Of a stretch of 12,858 nt of DNA, positions 1 through 6,048 are shown piece by piece; the stretch's first letter is position 1, and the number at the start of each line of letters is the position of its first letter. The notes below the pieces were generated by a model. That model was not told where the DNA came from. It did no database searches and was given only the letters and a program-made list of their open reading frames with translations. Both the position numbers and the translations under genes were made by a program. Origin of the DNA: JBBKWG01 sp037968835 (GTDB lineage Bacteria > Pseudomonadota > Alphaproteobacteria > Rhodobacterales > Rhodobacteraceae); assembly GCA_037968835.1 (NCBI GenBank), contig JBBKWG010000142.1, positions 1-12,858 on the forward strand, written 5' to 3'.

Positions 1-315
1 CAGGTTGCCCGCAAACGCTGGATCGCCGCGATGAAGCCGCGCGGTGACGTTCGCGTCGATGATGGGGCCGCGCGGGCGCTAATGCAGGGCAAATCGCTTT
101 TGCCCGCCGGCGTCACGACAGTCGTGGGTCGATTTGGCCGCGGAGATCCGGTGGCAATCCTTGGCCCGACAGGCGCGCGACTTGGGATCGGCCTGACGCG
201 GTACACTGCCGAGGAAGCGACGGCAATTCGGGGCCAGCGATCGGATCGCATCGAGGCGTTGCTGGGCTATCCCGGACGCGCCGCGCTCATTCATCGCGAT
301 GACATGGCTGTCTGA
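1..315 (+). CDS. proB: Glutamate 5-kinase, C-terminal part (5' end outside window)
   Basis: Partial gene: the reading frame is open from base 1 and stops at TGA 313-315, giving the last 104 residues. Glutamate 5-kinase phosphorylates L-glutamate with ATP, the first step of proline synthesis in the cytosol. The visible part is the end of the kinase domain (ARKRWIA) followed by the C-terminal PUA domain. Its family signatures are VDDGAARAL, GKSLLPAGV, the GRFGRGDPV turn, and the terminal LGYPGRAALIHRDDMAV, which is almost diagnostic for ProB. The N-terminal amino-acid kinase domain with the ATP and glutamate sites is off the window, so its integrity cannot be judged. It lies 57 bp upstream of proA on the same strand, the standard proBA order, and the two are probably co-transcribed. 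No terminator-like hairpin separates them. Confidence 0.96.
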   Translation, partial: QVARKRWIAAMKPRGDVRVDDGAARALMQGKSLLPAGVTTVVGRFGRGDPVAILGPTGARLGIGLTRYTAEEATAIRGQRSDRIEALLGYPGRAALIHRDDMAV

Positions 316-372
316 TCTGGCGAGACGCGTATTTTTCCGGTATCCATGATCAGTAACGCGGGAACAAACGAC

Positions 373-1638
373 ATGAAAGATGCCCTCGATATTTATGAAA
401 CCATGCGGGAAATTGGCATAGCAGCGAAAGCGGCTGCGGCTGAATTGGCTTTTGTCAGCCCGGTGTCCAAGACCACGGCGCTGAACGTGGCCGCTGACTC
501 GGTCTGGTCGCGCCGTCAGGAGATCATTGACGCTAATGTGCAGGACATGGAGTTCGGTCGCGATAAAGGCTTGTCACCTGCGATGCTGGATCGCCTGATG
601 TTGGATGAGAGCCGAGTTCGCTTGATATGCGACGGTCTTCGCGCGGTCGCAAGTCAGCCGGATCCGGTCGGTGAAGTGATGGCCGAATGGGACCAGCCAA
701 GCGGGCTGCACATCACCCGTGTCCGCACGCCTATTGGCGTTGTCGGCGTCATCTATGAATCGCGTCCAAATGTGACAGCGGATGCCGGCGCACTTTGCCT
801 CAAGGCCGGGAACGCCGTGATCCTGCGCGGTGGATCAGAGAGCTTCCATTCGTCGGGTGTCATCCATAGCTGCCTTGTCGATGGGCTGGACGCCGCCGGT
901 CTGCCACGCGCCGCAATTCAGCGTGTCCCGACCCGCGACCGCGCCGCGGTGTCCGAAATGCTGACGATGACCGACACCATCGACGTTATCATTCCGCGTG
1001 GTGGCAAGGGGCTTGTAGCCCTGGTTCAGCGCGAAGCCCGCGTGCCGGTATTCGCACATCTCGAAGGCATCGTTCATATTTTCATCGACGCCGACGCCGA
1101 TCCGGTAAAGGCGCTCAATGTCGTTCTGAATGCCAAGACCCGGCGCACGGGCATCTGCGGCGCTGCCGAGTGTCTGTTGATCCATGCCGACATTGTGGAC
1201 ACCATCGGGCAGGGCGTCGTCCGCGCACTTCTAGATGCCGGAGTCGAGGTGCGGGGTGATGCGACCATTCAGACTATCGACGGGGTGACTGCGGCGGAGG
1301 ATGACGACTGGGGGCGCGAATTTCTGGACATGGTCATTGCCGCCCGTATCGTGAGTGACGTTGACGAAGCCATTGCCCACATCCGGCGCTATGGGTCGAA
1401 CCACACCGATTGCATCATCACCGAAAACGACGCGACGGCGGATCGCTTTTTCACGCGCCTCGATAGCGCAATTCTGATGCGCAACGCCTCGACGCAGTTT
1501 GCCGATGGTGGCGAGTTTGGAATGGGTGCTGAAATTGGCATAGCGACCGGTAAACTGCACGCCCGCGGACCCGTTGGCGCATCGCAACTGACCAGTTTCA
1601 AATATCTCGTGACTGGCGACGGAACCGTCAGAAGCTGA
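373..1638 (+). CDS. proA: Gamma-glutamyl phosphate reductase (glutamate-5-semialdehyde dehydrogenase)
   Basis: Reduces gamma-glutamyl phosphate with NADPH to glutamate-5-semialdehyde, which cyclises to pyrroline-5-carboxylate, the step after ProB. The product from ATG 373 is 421 aa, close to the roughly 417 aa usual for the family. Seen motifs are IYESRPNVTADAGALCLKAG (about 127-146), VILRGGSE (149-156), the NAKTRRTGICGAAE segment (253-266) carrying the presumed catalytic thiol Cys262, and a C-terminal FGMGAEIGIATGKLHARGP stretch (382-400). An in-frame ATG at 346 would add nine residues, but it lacks an upstream ribosome site, while ATG 373 has GGGAA about 8 bases upstream, so 373 is preferred. 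The 3' end overlaps the convergent chpT by 11 bp (1628-1638). No frameshift or missing key residue is seen. Confidence 0.96.
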   Translation: MKDALDIYETMREIGIAAKAAAAELAFVSPVSKTTALNVAADSVWSRRQEIIDANVQDMEFGRDKGLSPAMLDRLMLDESRVRLICDGLRAVASQPDPVGEVMAEWDQPSGLHITRVRTPIGVVGVIYESRPNVTADAGALCLKAGNAVILRGGSESFHSSGVIHSCLVDGLDAAGLPRAAIQRVPTRDRAAVSEMLTMTDTIDVIIPRGGKGLVALVQREARVPVFAHLEGIVHIFIDADADPVKALNVVLNAKTRRTGICGAAECLLIHADIVDTIGQGVVRALLDAGVEVRGDATIQTIDGVTAAEDDDWGREFLDMVIAARIVSDVDEAIAHIRRYGSNHTDCIITENDATADRFFTRLDSAILMRNASTQFADGGEFGMGAEIGIATGKLHARGPVGASQLTSFKYLVTGDGTVRS

Positions 1639-2233
1639 GAGTGATCGTTTGTTCACTGATCTTTGCGGTCACCGGTCTGCCGACCTGCGCAGCGGCTTGT
1701 GGCACAAGGGCGAAGTGAACATCGGCTGCCAGCACGTTCGCAGACGGTCCCGGTTCGGACACCAGATCCCATAGCCGTTCTACGATCCGCAGTCGTTCGC
1801 CGCGCCCGCTGACGTGCCAGCAATCATCGGTCTTGGTGATAAGTATCTCACCGCCCCACGGCAGCGCGCTTTCGAGACATTGCACCAGCAGAAACGCGAG
1901 TTTCACGTCTGCGCGCCGCGCATCCTCGCGAATTCGCCATTCGATGGTGGTGCGACTGCCTTTGAATACATCCTCCAGGATTGAAACGGCTTCCGCGCGA
2001 CTGAACATCGCGTCATTGCTGGCAGCCCCGAACGCGACGCGGAAGAAACGGATGCGCGCGTTTGCGTTGTCTATGGACTGTGCGATCAGCGCAATCTCGG
2101 GCGCCGGGGGCAGTCCGGACATGTTCAGCAATTCGACACCATTGCTGATGGCGCCCAACGGACTTATCAAGTCGTGGCAGATCCGCGATCCGACAAGCGC
2201 ATTCAGATCGTCAACACTAATGCCCGCGTCCAT
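1628..2233 (-). CDS. chpT: ChpT-type histidine phosphotransferase
   Basis: 201 aa. ChpT relays phosphate from the hybrid kinase CckA to the response regulators CtrA and CpdR, controlling the cell cycle in Caulobacter and motility and gene-transfer-agent programmes in Rhodobacterales (established knowledge). The phospho-acceptor helix is clear near the N-terminus: SRICHDLISPLGAISNGVEL, with His20 as presumed phosphorylation site. It is followed by a histidine-kinase-like dimerisation helix pair and a degenerate ATPase-like C-terminal domain without recognisable N, G1 or G2 boxes, as expected for ChpT. ATG 2233 was chosen over the in-frame TTG 2236 because GAAGGGA (2248-2242) sits 8 bases upstream of the ATG. 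The gene faces proA tail-to-tail with 11 bp of overlap and DUF3553 head-to-head, only 23 bp apart, so its promoter must lie inside or beyond the DUF3553 gene. Confidence 0.93.
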   Translation of the reverse strand: MDAGISVDDLNALVGSRICHDLISPLGAISNGVELLNMSGLPPAPEIALIAQSIDNANARIRFFRVAFGAASNDAMFSRAEAVSILEDVFKGSRTTIEWRIREDARRADVKLAFLLVQCLESALPWGGEILITKTDDCWHVSGRGERLRIVERLWDLVSEPGPSANVLAADVHFALVPQAAAQVGRPVTAKISEQTITLSF

Positions 2234-2256
2234 CAACTCAGTCCCTTCAATGATCC

Positions 2257-2442
2257 ATGCCTGAAATTACTTCGCTCCTTGAACCCGGAATGCTCGTGCG
2301 ACATCCGGGCGCGCCCGAGTGGGGGATTGGACAGGTGCAGTCCAACGTTGGCGGTCGCGTAACCGTAAACTTCCCTGATGAAGGAAAGGTTGTCATTGAT
2401 GGACGTCGTGTTCAGCTTGTCCTCGTTTTCGATACCGACTGA
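2257..2442 (+). CDS. DUF3553 protein, small Tudor-like domain
   Basis: 61 aa with no known function. The protein consists almost entirely of one small beta-rich domain: PGMLVRHPGAPEWGIGQVQS, then alternating hydrophobic strands VTVNFPDEGKVVIDG and VQLVLVF. The PG-x-VRHP-x5-WGIGQV pattern followed by an NF-x3-G-K strand matches DUF3553. By my reading it also resembles the C-terminal Tudor-like domain of UvrD/PcrA helicases and CarD/Mfd RNA-polymerase-interaction domains; this is inference from motif shape. No Shine-Dalgarno sequence is visible in front of ATG 2257, so it may be translated from a very short leader or poorly. Its start lies 23 bp from the divergent chpT start, so the two genes must share or interleave promoters. 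The 130 bp downstream, up to olsB, contain no other gene. Confidence 0.85.
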   Translation: MPEITSLLEPGMLVRHPGAPEWGIGQVQSNVGGRVTVNFPDEGKVVIDGRRVQLVLVFDTD

Positions 2443-2521
2443 CGACGGCTTGAATTTTCCGTAACACAACCATAGCGAGCAATCAATCTTCGATGCTCAG
2501 CTTGACCGCAGCCGTTGCATT

Positions 2522-2537
2522 GAAGCGCCAGCGCTTC
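2522..2537. repeat. Inverted repeat upstream of olsB
   Basis: GAAGCGC (2522-2528) and GCGCTTC (2531-2537) are perfect reverse complements separated by two bases, about 35 bp before the olsB start. No T-tract follows, so it is a poor intrinsic terminator for the DUF3553 transcript. A regulator operator, or a hairpin in the olsB leader, is equally possible. It is the only marked structure in the 2443-2572 gap. A very weak promoter-like pair (TTGAAT 2450-2455 and TAGCGA 2473-2478, 17-bp spacer) is also present there but is not convincing. Confidence 0.5.
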
Positions 2538-2572
2538 TAGAAGGCACCAACTCCCAAGGCCCGGACCCGAGG

Positions 2573-3349
2573 ATGCAAACTGACAGCACTCATTTCACCG
2601 TGCGCCTTGCCCAGAGCGATCGCGATCTGCGGGCGGCCGAAAGGCTGCGCTATGATGTCTTCGTGCGCGAACTGGGTGGTAGCGGACCGCTGATCGACCA
2701 CGATGGCATGTTTGAGAGGGACGCATTCGATCCCTATTTCGACCACCTCATTCTGGTCGATGACCGCCGCGAGTGTGAAACGCTCCGCCATGTCGTTGGC
2801 GTTTATCGCCTGATGCGGTCGGAACGGGCGGTAGATGCCGGGCAATTCTATTCCGAAAGCGAATACGACATCGGCGTCCTGAAGCACTCGGGAAAGCGGT
2901 TGCTGGAACTTGGGCGTTCCTGTGTGCACGCCGATTATCGCGGAGGCATCGCGATGTTGCAGCTTTGGTACGGGCTGGCCAAGTATGTCCGCAAACACGA
3001 GATCGACATTCTTTTCGGCGTCGCCAGCTTTCATGGCAACGACCTAGAAAGCCTGGCCGAACCGCTCAGCCTTCTCTACGACGCGCATCTTGCACCGCCG
3101 GATCTGCGGGTCCGCGCCCTGGAGAACGTGTATCAATCAATGGATCTGGTTCCTGTCGACAACATCGACCGTACCGCGGCAATGCGCGCGGTTCCGGCCC
3201 TCATCAAAGCCTATCTGCGGTTTGGCGGTTTCGTGGGTGATGGCGCGTTCATTGATCATGCATTCAACACGACCGACGTTTGTCTTGTCATGGACACAAC
3301 CCGTCTGACGGCTCGCGCACAGGCCCTTTATGACGGGGCGCGGGGCTGA
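2573..3349 (+). CDS. olsB: L-ornithine N(alpha)-acyltransferase (lyso-ornithine lipid synthase)
   Basis: 258 aa. OlsB transfers a 3-hydroxyacyl group from acyl carrier protein to the alpha-amino group of ornithine, giving lyso-ornithine lipid, the first step of ornithine-lipid synthesis at the cytoplasmic membrane. The protein has the GNAT-like OlsB fold: an N-terminal segment AAERLRYDVFVRELGG (about 21-36), then FDPYFDHLILVDD (52-64), VVGVYRLMR (74-82), the strongly conserved LELGRSCVHADYRGG core (111-125) and FGVASFHG (148-155). Length matches the family's usual 250-300 aa. ATG 2573 has GAGG immediately before it, too close for an ideal ribosome site, and AAGG 13 bases upstream; no better in-frame start is seen. 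The stop TGA (3347-3349) shares its last base with the olsA ATG, so the two are translationally coupled. Confidence 0.93.
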   Translation: MQTDSTHFTVRLAQSDRDLRAAERLRYDVFVRELGGSGPLIDHDGMFERDAFDPYFDHLILVDDRRECETLRHVVGVYRLMRSERAVDAGQFYSESEYDIGVLKHSGKRLLELGRSCVHADYRGGIAMLQLWYGLAKYVRKHEIDILFGVASFHGNDLESLAEPLSLLYDAHLAPPDLRVRALENVYQSMDLVPVDNIDRTAAMRAVPALIKAYLRFGGFVGDGAFIDHAFNTTDVCLVMDTTRLTARAQALYDGARG

Positions 3350-4182
3350 TGGTGGAACCGACCTGGCGTTCTGAAATACCGTTGGTTTCGCGTCGACACG
3401 GGCCGCTAGGCTGGATTCGCGCCACCTTGCGGGGAGCGGTGCTGGCAATCGTCACATTTGGTTCGCTTGCGGTTTTGCTGCTCGTGCGGCTTGTCGAACG
3501 TCCGCTTTACGGCGTGAAACGGCCCTGGACGCCGTACATTACCCAATTCGTCTGCCGATCGGCTTTTTTCATCATGGGCATTCGATGCGAAACCCACGGC
3601 GCGCGCATGGCCGAACACGGTGCCGTCGTGTCCAATCACTCGTCGTGGCTCGACATTTTCACGTTGAATGCTGCCAAGCGTATCTACTTCGTTTCCAAGG
3701 CCGAGGTTGCGGAGTGGCCGGGCATCGGGTGGCTGGCCCGCGCCACCGGAACCGTCTTCATCCGGCGTGACACGCGCGAGGCGCGAACGCAGAAAGAAGT
3801 TTTCGAGACGCGTCTGAAAGCCGGCCACAAGTTGTTGTTCTTTCCCGAAGGCACATCGACTGACGGGTTGCGGGTGCTGCCGTTCAAGCCGACTTTGTTC
3901 GCTGCTTTCTTTTCCGAAGAGCTGCGGGACTTGCTGTGGGTGCAGCCGGTTACCGTCACCTACCATGCGCCCGCCGGTGAAGATCCGCGTTTTTACGGAT
4001 GGTGGGGAGATATGGATTTCGGGTCGCACCTGCTGAAAATTCTCTCCGCCCCGCATCAAGGGTCAGTGCAAGTGATCTGGCATCGTCCTGTGCGAGTGGC
4101 GGACTTCGCGGAGCGAAAATCACTCGCCAAACACTGCGAAGAGGCTGTGCGCTCGGCTTTCGATCCTGTCGCAATCACTTAG
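3349..4182 (+). CDS. olsA: Lyso-ornithine lipid O-acyltransferase (PlsC family)
   Basis: 277 aa. The protein belongs to the PlsC/LPLAT acyltransferase family, which includes 1-acylglycerol-3-phosphate acyltransferases. The position directly after olsB (shared base in TGATG) makes OlsA, acylating the hydroxyl of lyso-ornithine lipid, the best assignment. A hydrophobic segment at about 28-47 (ATLRGAVLAIVTFGSLAVLL region) anchors it to the inner membrane. The catalytic H-x4-D motif is NHSSWLD with His97 and Asp102, and the substrate-phosphate or backbone-binding motif is FPEGTS at 165-170. Both are intact. A bifunctional role as phosphatidate-forming PlsC cannot be excluded from sequence. The TAG stop (4180-4182) is 8 bp from the stop of the convergent ThiE-like gene. 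Confidence 0.92.
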   Translation: MVEPTWRSEIPLVSRRHGPLGWIRATLRGAVLAIVTFGSLAVLLLVRLVERPLYGVKRPWTPYITQFVCRSAFFIMGIRCETHGARMAEHGAVVSNHSSWLDIFTLNAAKRIYFVSKAEVAEWPGIGWLARATGTVFIRRDTREARTQKEVFETRLKAGHKLLFFPEGTSTDGLRVLPFKPTLFAAFFSEELRDLLWVQPVTVTYHAPAGEDPRFYGWWGDMDFGSHLLKILSAPHQGSVQVIWHRPVRVADFAERKSLAKHCEEAVRSAFDPVAIT

Positions 4183-4194
4183 CCAAGTAGCTAA
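4179..4194. repeat. Short inverted repeat spanning two convergent stop codons
   Basis: TTAGC (4179-4183) and GCTAA (4190-4194) form a 5-bp stem with a 6-base loop. The stem contains the olsA stop TAG (4180-4182) and, on the other strand, the stop TAG of the ThiE-like gene (4193-4191). The stem is AT-rich and short, with no T-run, so it is at best a weak transcript-end structure. Confidence 0.3.
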
Positions 4195-4808
4195 ATCTCA
4201 GCGATGAACCGACCCAACGCGGCGGCTGCATCGTCCTCGCGCCAGATTTCCTCGCCAAAGGCAAAGAAATCGGTGACCGGCGAAAGTTCCCCCACCAGCG
4301 TTTCGCTGAGCGCGCCTTCGGCCACCACCGGAACTTCGATCACTTCCGACCACCACGCGAACAACTCGCGATCCGCCACCGTGCCGTCGCCGAGGGACGA
4401 TGTGCCAACGGGTCCGAACGCCACATAATCGGCCCCAGCCTCGCCCGCGATCATGCCGTCGTGACGCGAGGCGTGGCAGTACGCGCCGATAATCGCGTCG
4501 CCGCCAAGTGTCGTGCGAACCTTGCGAACCGAACGTGCGCCGTCGTTCAGATGCACACCGTCCAAACCGTGCCGCTCTGCCAGTGCGACATGGGTCTCGA
4601 TCACCAGCGCCACGTCCCGCGCATGGGCAATATCGCGCAGCGCATCCGCCGCTCGACCAAGTCGATCCTCGTCCTTTGTCGCCATCGACATGCGGATGCA
4701 GGCCACTTCGTGGGCGTCAAGCACCTCGGCCAGACGCGCTGGAAAGGTCGAGAGTTCAAAGTCGGGCGGCGTTACCAGATAGATTTGCGGGCGCTCGGAG
4801 TCGGCCAT
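4191..4808 (-). CDS. ThiE-fold protein (annotated-type thiamine phosphate synthase, active site divergent)
   Basis: 205 aa. The overall pattern is that of the TenI/ThiE TIM-barrel family: IYLVTPPDF at the first strand (9-17), GLDGVHLND (81-89), GGDAIIGAYCH (102-112), AGADYVAFGPVG (125-136) and PVVAEGAL (160-167). True thiamine-phosphate synthases have a Q-x-R-x-K strand, an N-D pair, a PTxTK pyrophosphate loop and a terminal GG. Here these positions read IRMSM, ET, GTSSLG and EG, so catalysis of HMP-PP plus thiazole-phosphate condensation is doubtful. ATG 4808 was chosen over TTG 4826 because GGAG (4818-4815) is 6 bases upstream. It lies 56 bp downstream of the TfoX-domain gene on the same strand, likely one transcript; no thi genes are nearby. 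I am confident of the fold, not of the reaction. Confidence 0.8.
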   Translation of the reverse strand: MADSERPQIYLVTPPDFELSTFPARLAEVLDAHEVACIRMSMATKDEDRLGRAADALRDIAHARDVALVIETHVALAERHGLDGVHLNDGARSVRKVRTTLGGDAIIGAYCHASRHDGMIAGEAGADYVAFGPVGTSSLGDGTVADRELFAWWSEVIEVPVVAEGALSETLVGELSPVTDFFAFGEEIWREDDAAAALGRFIAEI

Positions 4809-4864
4809 TTCAGGCTCCGTTATCAAGGTCTTGCGCAGCCTATAACCGGGATCGTCGGGCTTGG

Positions 4865-5194
4865 CTACTTCGGCGGAAGCGACCGGGCGTGCGCCAGTGC
4901 CAGCGCAAGAACACGAGCGCGCCTTTCGTCGTCTGTAAGCAGGGTTTCGTCCAGATCGACCATGCCGCCCATTGGCCGCCCGGTGAACGCCATCGGCGCA
5001 GTGCCGGGGATTTCAAGCGCCTCGCTGTGTGCATCCTTTCCGACGCGCGCCATGCCGCCGCCCTTGTGGACTCCGCACAGCATGTTGCCGTGAAGCATGA
5101 AGCACAGTCCACCGAACATCTTGCGTTCGGTGATCCCGTCGAGGTCGGCAAGATCGTTGCGCATGACCTCTGCCAGCCCTTCGTCGTATGCCAT
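4865..5194 (-). CDS. TfoX N-terminal domain protein
   Basis: 109 aa. The whole protein is one TfoX N-terminal-like domain: a start helix MAYDEGLAEVMR, then ITERKMFGGLCFMLHGNMLC (21-40), GVHKGGGMARVGKD (41-54), MAFTGRPMGGMVDLDE (68-83) and a C-terminal helix RARVLALALAHARSL. The C-terminal helix-hairpin-helix domain of full competence regulator TfoX/Sxy is missing; solo N-terminal domains of about 110 aa are common in alphaproteobacteria and have no established role. ATG 5194 is preceded by AGGGAG with 7 bases spacing. The reading frame is open further upstream, but that part runs antisense into trmJ and has no family similarity. The gene is divergent from trmJ across 69 bp and upstream of the ThiE-like gene. 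Confidence 0.88.
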   Translation of the reverse strand: MAYDEGLAEVMRNDLADLDGITERKMFGGLCFMLHGNMLCGVHKGGGMARVGKDAHSEALEIPGTAPMAFTGRPMGGMVDLDETLLTDDERRARVLALALAHARSLPPK

Positions 5195-5263
5195 CTTTCG
5201 TCTCCCTTGTGCTTCGTTGCGGCGAATCGTAAACCCCGCACGCCCGTCAGAAGAAAGCCTAGC
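5195..5263. promoter_or_regulatory. Divergent promoter region, TfoX-domain gene / trmJ
   Basis: These 69 bp separate two divergent start codons, so promoters for both transcripts probably lie here or inside the opposite gene. The TfoX-side ribosome site AGGGAG is clear. On the + strand a pair TTGTGC and TAAACC with a 17-bp spacer is a weak sigma-70-like candidate. No strong operator-like palindrome is visible. Confidence 0.4.
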
Positions 5264-5995
5264 ATGACCCAACCCACCTTTGTCCTGGTGCGTCCGCAGA
5301 TGGGCGAGAACATCGGTGCTGCCGCCCGTGCAATGTGGAATTTCGAGCTGGATCGGATGCGCATCGTCGCGCCGCGCGACGGCTGGCCCAATCCGAATGC
5401 GGTGGCGATGGCAAGCGGAGCGGGGCGTCTGCTGGACGAGGCCCAACTGCACGCCACGACCGTTGACGCGATCGGTGACGCCGCTTTCGTCTTTGCAACG
5501 ACTGCCCGCTCGCGCGATCTGACAAAGCCTGTTTTCTCACCCGAGGCTGCGATGGCCGATGCCGCAAACCGCATAGCGGCGGGTCAGCACGTGGCGGTTC
5601 TGTTCGGACCCGAGCGGGCCGGTCTGGAAAACGATGATATCTCGCGCGCCAACGCGATCATTTCGGTCCCGGTCAATCAGGATTTTGCATCGCTCAACCT
5701 GGCGCAATGCGTGCTTCTGATGGCCTACGAATGGCGGCGCGCGAAACATCATATCGAGGAACAGACGCTGGAAATGGCCGGAACCGAAATCGCCAGCCTG
5801 ATCGAAGTCGAAAAACTTGCGCAGCACTACGAGGAAAGGCTGGATCAAGCCGAATTCTTCTTTCCCGACACCAAGGCCGAGACCATGAAGCTGACACTCC
5901 GCAACTTCTGGTCGCGCATGCCCATGACCAAAGCGGACGTTCAGATCATGCACGGCATCCTGCGTCAGATGGTCCGCTGGAAAGAGCGCGGATGA
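5264..5995 (+). CDS. trmJ: tRNA (cytidine/uridine-2'-O-)-methyltransferase TrmJ
   Basis: 243 aa. TrmJ methylates the 2'-OH of nucleotide 32 in the anticodon loop of tRNAs using S-adenosylmethionine; it is cytosolic. This is a SpoU/TrmH-family SPOUT protein. The N-terminal PTFVLVRPQMGENIGAAARA (4-23) is motif 1; FGPERAGLENDDI (114-126) is motif 2; and ISVPVNQDFASLNLAQCV (133-150) is motif 3 with the knot and SAM-binding residues. The C-terminal helical extension (about 160-243) is typical for TrmJ. The frame is open far upstream because it runs antisense through the TfoX gene, but ATG 5264 begins the conserved domain directly. Only a weak AGAAAG ribosome site precedes it. It is first in a + strand run followed by ctaA after 53 bp. 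Confidence 0.93.
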   Translation: MTQPTFVLVRPQMGENIGAAARAMWNFELDRMRIVAPRDGWPNPNAVAMASGAGRLLDEAQLHATTVDAIGDAAFVFATTARSRDLTKPVFSPEAAMADAANRIAAGQHVAVLFGPERAGLENDDISRANAIISVPVNQDFASLNLAQCVLLMAYEWRRAKHHIEEQTLEMAGTEIASLIEVEKLAQHYEERLDQAEFFFPDTKAETMKLTLRNFWSRMPMTKADVQIMHGILRQMVRWKERG

Positions 5996-6010
5996 CTGGA
6001 CGGCCCAGTC
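5994..6010. repeat. Small hairpin at the trmJ stop codon
   Basis: GACTGG (5994-5999) and CCAGTC (6005-6010) are perfect complements around a 5-base loop. The stem begins inside the trmJ TGA stop and lies 38 bp before the ctaA start. No U-tract follows, so it is not a classical terminator; it could mark a processing or stability point between trmJ and ctaA, or be chance. Confidence 0.4.
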
Positions 6011-6048
6011 TCGCGAACTTAGGTTGCGCCTGACACGAGGAGCAGGTC

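Noticed and set aside
346..372. Upstream ATG for proA giving nine extra residues
   Set aside because: No ribosome site precedes it, and family similarity begins with the ATG at 373, which has GGGAA upstream.
2233..2469. 78-aa frame on the - strand covering the DUF3553 gene
   Set aside because: Antisense shadow of a recognisable family member; no domain similarity and in a different frame from chpT.
4508..5263. Long + strand open frame leading into trmJ
   Set aside because: It runs antisense through the TfoX and ThiE-like genes; SPOUT similarity begins exactly at ATG 5264.
4840..5574. 244-aa - strand frame over trmJ and the TfoX gene
   Set aside because: Low-complexity Arg/Ser/Ala-rich shadow of the GC-rich coding strands, no motif.
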